In this document: one piece after another, positions 43,467 to 49,904 of the stretch
How the letters are laid out: each line of letters starts with the position of its first letter
Numbering within the stretch: the first letter of the stretch is position 1
Assembly (NCBI GenBank): GCA_036788295.1
Contig: DAIQNR010000002.1
Coordinates: 183,699 to 247,698, forward strand
Source: JAHQVK01 sp036788295
GTDB taxonomy: Bacteria; Myxococcota; Kuafuiibacteriia; Kuafuiibacteriales; Kuafuiibacteriaceae
DNA: 64,000 nt
Direction of reading: 5' to 3'
Program-made: the position numbers and the translations under genes
The notes under the pieces: generated by a model
Database searches by the model: none
Seen by the model: the letters and a program-made list of their open reading frames with translations, nothing else
Told to the model about the DNA's origin: nothing

Positions 43467-44054
43467 TCATGTCTCCGGGTCGCGATGCATTCCACCGGAT
43501 TCGGTGAGGCAGCGCTCGACCCGAGCCCGGATGCGAAAGACCCTCACCCGGAGGGTGGCGAGGCCCACGCCGAGGGCTTCGGCGAGGCGAGCCCGGCCGG
43601 CGATGCGGTCCTGGCCGTCTCCGCGGTGGTAGGCGAGCAGGAGGCGGCGGTCCTCGGGAGCCAGGCGGGCGAGGCAGGCGTCGAGGGCGGAGTGCGCCCG
43701 CTCTCGGTCGAGCGCGTCGAGCAGGGGAGGGGCAGGATGCTGGTCGGCGGCGAACGGGGCCGATCGGGCGTCTCGTCGCCCGGCTTCGAGGGCGACCAAG
43801 CGGGCCACACCGAGCACGAACGCGGTGGGGGCGTCGCAGTCGAGCCCCTGGTCCACCCGTCGGGCCACCCGGTCGAGAACCTCGTCGGCGAGCGCGTCGG
43901 CTCCAGCCAATCCCCGCCACCGGAAGAAGTCCTCGAGGCGCTCGCGCAGGCTCGCGTACGCTGCCCCTCCGCGGCCGTCCGGGCCGAGAAACCGAAGCAG
44001 GGCTGCAAACCGGGCGGAGTCCTCGGCCCGCCGAGCGGCTTCGACCTCGGCCAC
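43467..44054 (-). CDS. ECF-like RNA polymerase sigma factor
   Basis: A 195-residue sigma-70 family factor. The N-terminal region RFAALLRFLGPDGRGGAAYASLRERLEDFFRWRGL and LADEVLDRVARRV form sigma domain 2, and the C-terminal LAPEDRRLLLAYHRG ... ALGVGLATLRVRVFRIRARVERCL forms the helix-turn-helix of domain 4. The spacer between them is short. GTG at 44054 is chosen because the upstream extension (to 44156) is Pro-rich and overlaps the start of the divergent GGDEF-like gene. It is followed at once by its probable anti-sigma factor. It likely drives an envelope-response regulon that may include its own promoter. Confidence 0.78.
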   Translation of the reverse strand: MAEVEAARRAEDSARFAALLRFLGPDGRGGAAYASLRERLEDFFRWRGLAGADALADEVLDRVARRVDQGLDCDAPTAFVLGVARLVALEAGRRDARSAPFAADQHPAPPLLDALDRERAHSALDACLARLAPEDRRLLLAYHRGDGQDRIAGRARLAEALGVGLATLRVRVFRIRARVERCLTESGGMHRDPET

Positions 44055-44154
44055 CGGCGGACGATGCGCGGGCCCCCAAGGCCGGTCAACGGCCGGCTCG
44101 CGTTGGGTCGATTTCTCTCTCGACGGCGGCGGATGGACTTGGCACGTTGGTGGC

Positions 44155-46410
44155 ATGGCGACCAGGGCGGAACAGCGGAACCCACCGAGCCGACCCGACC
44201 CTGACCGCGCCACCTCCGAGACCCCGAGCGGCAGCCCGTTCGACACCGCGGTGTCCCTCGGGTTGGAGAGCGAGCTCGGTTCATTCGACGACCAGTCCGT
44301 GGTCACGCCGGCGGCGAGCGGCGCCTCGAGCCCAGCCCGGGTGATCAACCCCGGCGAGGTGCTGCAGTGCGTTCGCTACGCTCGGGACCCCGATGCCCTG
44401 CGAATCAGCGGGGTGACGCCCCATGGCCGCAAGCTGACCTTCGAGCAGCGGGAGGGTGAGGACGGCTGGTACGTGGTGGCGATGCAGCAGCGACGCCGGC
44501 CCAGTGAGCGCGAGCTCGCGCTCGTGGTGGCAACCATCACGAGGGAGATGGAGGCGGCGATGGCGCCGGAGGACGAGCGCGAAGACGTTCGCGCCGCCTA
44601 CGCGCTCGCGTCCCGTCCCGACCAGCCGGGGATGCCCGGGCTCGGGCTCGCCGCCTATCGCGATCTATTGCTTCACGAGGTGGATGACTTTCTCGCCGGA
44701 CAGGCCGAGCGCATCGCGGTGGTGGCCGTGGAATACCAAGCGTTCAAGCGGTTCGCGGTCCGGCACGGCCACGACATCGGTCAAGCGTTCGTTCGAGCGC
44801 TCGGGGAGCGCCTGGTGGACCTGTTCGCCGGCGAGGACCGGGTCTATGTCTGCCACAAGGCGGGCAAATCGTTTCGGCTCATCGCCCGGGACCGGTCGAG
44901 CGAGCAGGTCCACGCCCTCATCGAGCGGTTCGTGACCGACGAGACCCGCCGCTGGCTGGTCGAGCGGGCGTGGGGACCGGAGCCTCGCACCTCCCCGTCC
45001 GAGGTTCATTTCTGCATCGGTTTTGCGACGACCCGGGCCAGCGACCGGACCGGCTCGACGTTCGCGGTGGCCCAGCGACTGAACGACGACGCGTTTCGGG
45101 CGGCCAAGCTCGGCCAGCTCGAGCGGTGCGTCGCCATCGCGCACGCGAAGAACGCCTACCGCACGACGGTCCACCAGTGGGGCAGGCGGTCCGAGGAACA
45201 GATCGAGTCCCTCGCCAGCCAGATGGATGAAGGCCCGGCCGACGTGATGGCGGAGATGAACGACTATCTCCATGAACTCACGCCGGCCAACCTCGACCGA
45301 ATGGCGGTCGAGGGCGACGTCGAGGCGCTGCTGCACGCGGCGATCGCCCGCGATGGCTTCTGGCAAGGGAGCGTCGCCATGCGCATCGCCGGTGAGCGGC
45401 TCTTGCGGCGGTTTCGAGCCCACGAGCCAGCGCCTCCGGGCGAGAACGACTATGTGGGTGGCTTCGAGCTCGGGGACGAATTCTACGGCATGGTCCGCGA
45501 GCACGGCCGCTTCTATCTGGCCTGGGGCGACATCAACAGCGCCGGCGCGACGCGGCTTCGGGCGGGTCTTCACCGCATTCGCCAAGCGGTGGGGTGGCGG
45601 CGATCGGACGGAGGCGGCATCGTGGGCCGCTTCCTCGGCGCCTTGAAGAGCGAGGGCGACGACCGCCCGTTCCCGCTGCGGGTCCGAGAGGCGGCGGAGA
45701 AGGCCTACGCAGATGTCTGCGCCGACCCGGCGATGCGGGTCAACGACGGGGTGGAGATCGGAGAGTACCTCCAAAACCCGGATGGGAGCCGACCCACCAC
45801 CCGCGACCACCTCGCCGAAGGAGAGGAGTTTCAGTTGGTCCTCCCCGGGCGGCGTCACCGCGTGCGGGTGCTCGACCGAAGGTCCCGGTTCGGGCTCAAG
45901 CTCGAGATCGACGGCAGGGAACACCTTGCCGCCTTGACCGAGACCGAGGCCGGCCTGCTGGTGAAGCTCCGGATTCGCGACGCGGTCGTGTCGGCGGCGG
46001 TGTGCGTGCTGGAGGTCGAACGCGGCCACCTCGAGGCGGTGCTGGCGAGGGTCCGGGAGGACCACGGGCTCAGGGAGGACCGACCGCTCGACGTGCTCGG
46101 TTTTCTCCGGCATGTGGCCGATCTTCTCCTGGCGGTTCAGGTCAAGGGCCCGGGGAAGGTGGGGCTCGCCCTCGGCGAGCCGTACCAAGGGACCCGTTTC
46201 GTGCAGCACATCACCCTCGACGAGGCCCGCCACCGCGAGCCCGGCCTGTTCTTCGAGGCCGTGCACCGGCAGCTTCTCGGCCGCGGCGAGGTCGGAATGC
46301 ACGGCAGCCTCGAAGAGATGATCGGCCGGACGATGCTCGCTCGGCCTCGCCCCGGAGACCGCGGCGCGGAGCGACCGGGATGGCCAGCGCCAGGCCCTCA
46401 GGGCCTGTGA
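44155..46410 (+). CDS. Large cytoplasmic protein with a degenerate GGDEF-like domain
   Basis: A 751-residue soluble protein that I do not recognise as a whole. Residues about 185-245 look like a diguanylate-cyclase fold: VAVEYQAFKRFAVRHGHDIGQAFVRALGERL followed by VYVCHKAGKSFRLIA. The catalytic GGDEF loop is replaced by AGKSF (about 236-240), so no c-di-GMP synthesis is expected. The rest shows mixed alpha/beta sequence with a HxL-rich end and no membrane segments. It could be an effector, as many degenerate GGDEF proteins are. It is divergent from the ECF sigma gene with about 100 bases between the starts, and two PilZ genes lie elsewhere in the window. Confidence 0.6.
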   Translation: MATRAEQRNPPSRPDPDRATSETPSGSPFDTAVSLGLESELGSFDDQSVVTPAASGASSPARVINPGEVLQCVRYARDPDALRISGVTPHGRKLTFEQREGEDGWYVVAMQQRRRPSERELALVVATITREMEAAMAPEDEREDVRAAYALASRPDQPGMPGLGLAAYRDLLLHEVDDFLAGQAERIAVVAVEYQAFKRFAVRHGHDIGQAFVRALGERLVDLFAGEDRVYVCHKAGKSFRLIARDRSSEQVHALIERFVTDETRRWLVERAWGPEPRTSPSEVHFCIGFATTRASDRTGSTFAVAQRLNDDAFRAAKLGQLERCVAIAHAKNAYRTTVHQWGRRSEEQIESLASQMDEGPADVMAEMNDYLHELTPANLDRMAVEGDVEALLHAAIARDGFWQGSVAMRIAGERLLRRFRAHEPAPPGENDYVGGFELGDEFYGMVREHGRFYLAWGDINSAGATRLRAGLHRIRQAVGWRRSDGGGIVGRFLGALKSEGDDRPFPLRVREAAEKAYADVCADPAMRVNDGVEIGEYLQNPDGSRPTTRDHLAEGEEFQLVLPGRRHRVRVLDRRSRFGLKLEIDGREHLAALTETEAGLLVKLRIRDAVVSAAVCVLEVERGHLEAVLARVREDHGLREDRPLDVLGFLRHVADLLLAVQVKGPGKVGLALGEPYQGTRFVQHITLDEARHREPGLFFEAVHRQLLGRGEVGMHGSLEEMIGRTMLARPRPGDRGAERPGWPAPGPQGL

Positions 46411-46460
46411 CCGAAGGCCGGTTCGAACACCGAGGCCGGCCCCTACCCATGGGCAGGAGC

Positions 46461-47483
46461 TCATCCGAAGGACGGCGGGTCGGAGGGGGGAACGAATCGG
46501 AGGCGGGTTTCGGCCCGGCCATCGGGGGCGACTGCGAACTCGAGCGCGCCGCCCATGGCGCTCAGCGCCCGGTGCGCGTAGGACAAGCCAACCCCCACCC
46601 CGCCGAGCGCCTCCCTGGCGTCGAGCTCGGTGGCGGGAGCGCACAAGCGACCGATCTCGCTCGGTGGGATGGGGGCGATCGGGGCCAAGATCTCGATGCG
46701 GGGCGGGTGGTCGGCGGTGCGAATGGTGACTTTCGCTCGGCCGAGGCAGAGCTTGGCAACCCGAGCGAAGACGGCGTGCACCGCGCGGCGCGCGAGGTCC
46801 AAGTCCGCGGCGGCGAGGGCCGGCCCGAGCTCGGTGGTGACATCTAGGGGCTTGTCTTCGATGTCGTAGGCCAGCTCACCGAGCACCGCTTCCACCAGCT
46901 CCTCGAGCACGACCGGCTGAAGCCGTATCGGCGCGAGTCCCGCTTCGAGGTACAGGATGCTCTCGAACTCCCCCACGAGCGCGTCGACCCGCTGCGCGGC
47001 GCGCACGATGCGCCCGACCGAGCCGAGCCCCTCCGGGCCGAGGCCCTCCATCTTCAAGAGCTCGGCGTACAGGGTGATGACGTTGAGGGGGTTTCGGATG
47101 GCGTGGGCGAGGCTCGTGGTCCGAAGCGGGTCGAGCACGACGCGCCCGGGTCCGACCCGCCCATCGAGGAAGAGGGCCACCCGCCGGGTGAGCACCGCCA
47201 CCGACCCTGGCCATCGGGCGACCTCATCGGCTCCGGCAGCGAGCGCCACCGACTCGTCGTCGCCGACGTCGAGCACGGCCACGATCGCCGGGCCCGGCCC
47301 CAGGGCCGACCGCAGCGCCGACAGCCACAGCGGGTCGGCCAGGAGGAGCAGGGCGGCCGGTCCGAGCGCGATCTCGCTCGGGTCGTCCACGACCTTCGGG
47401 TCCCGGTCGGCGAGGTGAGCGACCAGGGTGTCTCGGCGCGGGCCGGGACCCAGGGCCACGACGAGGGCGGGGGTCCTGCGCAT
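46461..47483 (-). CDS. Degenerate receiver-histidine kinase-like protein
   Basis: A 340-residue protein with an N-terminal receiver-like alpha/beta fold (about 5-105) whose phosphoacceptor region reads IVAVLDVGDDESV and lacks the normal Asp pocket, followed by a HisKA-like dimerisation helix with SLAHAIRNPLNVITLY (H-box intact). The ATPase part is degraded: the expected N-box asparagine is not found, the G1 DxGxG box is replaced by APIAPIPPSEI, and only GGVGVGLSYA looks like a G2 box. It may bind phosphate or protein partners rather than ATP. The start at 47483 is preferred over one 39 bases upstream. Confidence 0.65.
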   Translation of the reverse strand: MRRTPALVVALGPGPRRDTLVAHLADRDPKVVDDPSEIALGPAALLLLADPLWLSALRSALGPGPAIVAVLDVGDDESVALAAGADEVARWPGSVAVLTRRVALFLDGRVGPGRVVLDPLRTTSLAHAIRNPLNVITLYAELLKMEGLGPEGLGSVGRIVRAAQRVDALVGEFESILYLEAGLAPIRLQPVVLEELVEAVLGELAYDIEDKPLDVTTELGPALAAADLDLARRAVHAVFARVAKLCLGRAKVTIRTADHPPRIEILAPIAPIPPSEIGRLCAPATELDAREALGGVGVGLSYAHRALSAMGGALEFAVAPDGRAETRLRFVPPSDPPSFG

Positions 47484-47621
47484 CGCTGCTTCCGTGAAAC
47501 CATGGGGGAGGGTCCGGGGCAAGGCGCCTCCATGCTGGGGGTGCTGTTCCCCATCCGCCGAGGGCAGAGCGCACGGAGGCGCAGCTCCCGGCCGGGCGGT
47601 TTCGCGCCGGCGCGGATGCGC

Positions 47622-48560
47622 TCAAGGCGGAGGATCGATCCCGGGGGCGGCCTCCGCTTGGGCCCGGGTGGCCGTCGTCGTGAGCAGGCGGGCCAGCTCC
47701 GCCGCGGCTTCGCCGAGCCGAGGTCCAGGCCGAAGCAAGCGGGCGTCGGGGGCCCGAAACACCCGGTGGGTGCGCACCGCAGGGAGCTCGGCCAACTGTT
47801 CGGGTGGTCCTCCCCCGGCGGCGTCGATCACGACCTCGGCCCCGGTGGCGAGCAGTCCTTCGTAGGACCATTGCGCCCACGCGCCCCCCTTTTCGGCTGC
47901 GTTTCTGGCTCCGATGAGCTGGAGCAGCTCGTCGGGGAAGCTGCTCGGGCCAGCGAGGAACAAGGGGCGCCACCCGTACACCATCGCGACCTTCGGACGG
48001 TCCTTCGCCAAGTTGGCGGAGGCGAGCAGGCTCGCCTGCATCGTGTTCGAGAGGGTCGCGGCCTCGGCCTCTCGGCCGAGCAAGGCGCCCAGATCGTGGA
48101 TCGTGGCCAGCGCGTCGGCGATCGAAGAGGCAGGCAGGACGCGCACCGGCACCGAGCTCTTGTCGAGAACCTCGAGCTGGGCCCGGTAGGCGTCCCCCGG
48201 GACCCCCACGACGAGGTCCGGACGGAGGGCGAGCACCGCCTCGACGTCGAGGTCGGTGTAGCCTCCGATCTTCGGGAGCCGGGTCGCCTCCTCCGGGTGG
48301 TCGGCAAACCGCGAGGTCCCAACCACCGCCGCCCCGGACCCGAGGGCAAACAGGGTCTCGGTGAGTCCCGGGGCGAGGCTCACGACGCGCGTCGGCACCC
48401 GGGCCGGCCGAGACCGGCCAAACCACTCCGGGAGCGTGCTGGGCTGCCCCCACCGGGGAGCCGGGTCTTCGTTCGTCGGTCGGTCGGGGGAAGGCGAGCC
48501 TGGGTCAGGGGCGACGCACCCGGCGGCGAGCAGCGCGAACAGGCCGACTGAGCGCCGCAT
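47622..48560 (-). CDS. BtuF-like periplasmic-binding lipoprotein
   Basis: A 312-residue substrate-binding protein of the type III (helical-backbone) class used for cobalamin, haem and siderophore import. The N-terminus has a lipobox (LAAGC, Cys15). The class signature is present: RVVSLAPGLTETLFALGSG, PKIGGYTDLDVEAVLALRPDLVVG and the C-terminal VRTHRVF region. No BtuC/BtuD permease or ATPase gene is in the neighbourhood, so its ligand and partners cannot be read. The ATG at 48560 overlaps the stop of the preceding lipoprotein gene (TGATG), so these lipoproteins are co-translated. Confidence 0.85.
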   Translation of the reverse strand: MRRSVGLFALLAAGCVAPDPGSPSPDRPTNEDPAPRWGQPSTLPEWFGRSRPARVPTRVVSLAPGLTETLFALGSGAAVVGTSRFADHPEEATRLPKIGGYTDLDVEAVLALRPDLVVGVPGDAYRAQLEVLDKSSVPVRVLPASSIADALATIHDLGALLGREAEAATLSNTMQASLLASANLAKDRPKVAMVYGWRPLFLAGPSSFPDELLQLIGARNAAEKGGAWAQWSYEGLLATGAEVVIDAAGGGPPEQLAELPAVRTHRVFRAPDARLLRPGPRLGEAAAELARLLTTTATRAQAEAAPGIDPPP

Positions 48561-48943
48561 CAGTGGCAGTTCGAGAACCGGACCTCGCCCACGACCGATC
48601 GGGGGTCGGCGCAGTCGAGCTGGGCCTCGCCTTCGATGTTCACGACGTCGTTGGTCCGCGTGTTGGTGTCCCGGGCTTCGCCCACGGCGCAGGCGCCCAG
48701 GACGAGCCCGAGGTCGTCGGTGGGTCGGTCGAAGAACGCCACCCCCTCGATGGCGGGCGCGGACCCGATTCGGAGCAATCGCAGCGTGGAGCCGCTGTCG
48801 AGTTCGATGTCGACACCGGAAAAGCCGCTCGGCGTCGCCGACTTGCAGTCCGCGAGGCCCACCGGCTGGCCTTCCACGACGAGCTCGCCCTCGACCGAGG
48901 TGCACCCGGCCAGCGCGAACCACAGGAGGGCATGACGCCTCAT
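48560..48943 (-). CDS. Small predicted lipoprotein
   Basis: A 127-residue exported protein with a lipobox (ALAGC, Cys14). The mature part has further cysteines at DCKS, GACAV, DCAD and the end NCH, so two disulfides are possible, and is beta-rich. No family is recognised. It is translationally coupled to both neighbours: 4 bases overlap with the upstream gene and 1 base with the BtuF-like gene. Confidence 0.65.
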   Translation of the reverse strand: MRRHALLWFALAGCTSVEGELVVEGQPVGLADCKSATPSGFSGVDIELDSGSTLRLLRIGSAPAIEGVAFFDRPTDDLGLVLGACAVGEARDTNTRTNDVVNIEGEAQLDCADPRSVVGEVRFSNCH

Positions 48944-49866
48944 CGCCGTCCTCCGCGCGCCCGTTCGATCGGCAGCCCGACCCGGCCTTCGCCGTCGCCG
49001 GTGATGACCTGGCCCTCGGGAAGGCTCGCTCGGGCGGTCACCCGGCATCTCCCCGGGCCGAACACCTCCACGAACGCGGTCTGACCGAGCGGACCTTCTT
49101 GGTTCAGACGGCACACGTTCGGAACGTCCGCCGTGAGTGCCACCGATATCGGCGAGAACAAGAGGGCGTCGGCCCCGGTCCGACCGACCACCCGTACCGC
49201 CACCTCCGGGCCTCGCTCGCCCAGGAACACGACGTCGAGGCGGTCGGGCCGCGCCGACGCATCCACCTGGACCTCGGCGACGGCGGCCCCTCTGGGGTCC
49301 ACCAGCCGCGCCGTGCCTTCTCGTTCGGGAAGCTCGACCCGCAGCGTGGGGCCGTCCTCCGCCTCGACCGCCACGAGGCCGGTCGGGTCGATGGCGGCGA
49401 GCCACCGATCGCCGATCAGGGCCCGCCCCTGGTTGTCGGTTGCCGACCAGAGGACGGAGAATTGGGACCCTGGGGCGCCCACGAAGCGGTCGAGCTTGAA
49501 CCCGTCCGGCAAGCGCAGGCTCACCCGGGCCGCCTCTGCGACCTCGACCTCCACCTCGCCTTCGATCTCGTCCCCCTCGATGAGGCCACGGGCAGTGATT
49601 TTGGTCACCCCGCGGCCGACCGCGCGCAGCCGCCCTGGCTCGGCGGGGTCCAATGGTTCGAACACCCCCCTCGGTGTGAAGGAGACATCGATGATTCGAA
49701 CCCCGATGAATCCGCAGTCGAGGTTCGAGTCGCAGCGGAGCCGGCGGTTTCGAGGCTCGAGCCGGTACTCGGCGCCGAGCACGACCGGCCCCGCCGGCCG
49801 GGACAGTGAGATGCCATCCCCGCAGGCGCAGGCCCCGAGGAGCAACAGGGCGACTGGCCGCTCCAC
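48940..49866 (-). CDS. Predicted lipoprotein with Ig-like (Big-type) features
   Basis: A 308-residue exported protein. From the GTG at 49866 it has a short signal with lipobox LGAC (Cys13). The mature part reads as beta-sandwich repeats with the pattern LRAVGRGVTKITARG and GRALIGDRWLAAIDPTGLVAVEAEDGPTLRVELPEREG, resembling bacterial Ig-like group 2 domains. No enzyme motif. It is the first gene of a coupled three-gene lipoprotein set that ends with the BtuF-like protein, and begins 38 bases after the NTT-HEAT gene. Confidence 0.65.
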   Translation of the reverse strand: MERPVALLLLGACACGDGISLSRPAGPVVLGAEYRLEPRNRRLRCDSNLDCGFIGVRIIDVSFTPRGVFEPLDPAEPGRLRAVGRGVTKITARGLIEGDEIEGEVEVEVAEAARVSLRLPDGFKLDRFVGAPGSQFSVLWSATDNQGRALIGDRWLAAIDPTGLVAVEAEDGPTLRVELPEREGTARLVDPRGAAVAEVQVDASARPDRLDVVFLGERGPEVAVRVVGRTGADALLFSPISVALTADVPNVCRLNQEGPLGQTAFVEVFGPGRCRVTARASLPEGQVITGDGEGRVGLPIERARGGRR

Positions 49867-49904
49867 GCTCGGGGTGTAGCCCAGCTTCGCCCGACGGGGA
49901 AGGC

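Noticed and set aside
44665..46644. Long minus-strand open frame opposite the GGDEF-like gene
   Set aside because: Low-complexity content; the plus strand has a plausible protein with the degenerate GGDEF pattern and a good start.
48561..48660. Possible cobalamin riboswitch before the BtuF-like gene
   Set aside because: The region upstream of the start is the coding sequence of the overlapping lipoprotein gene, so there is no leader.
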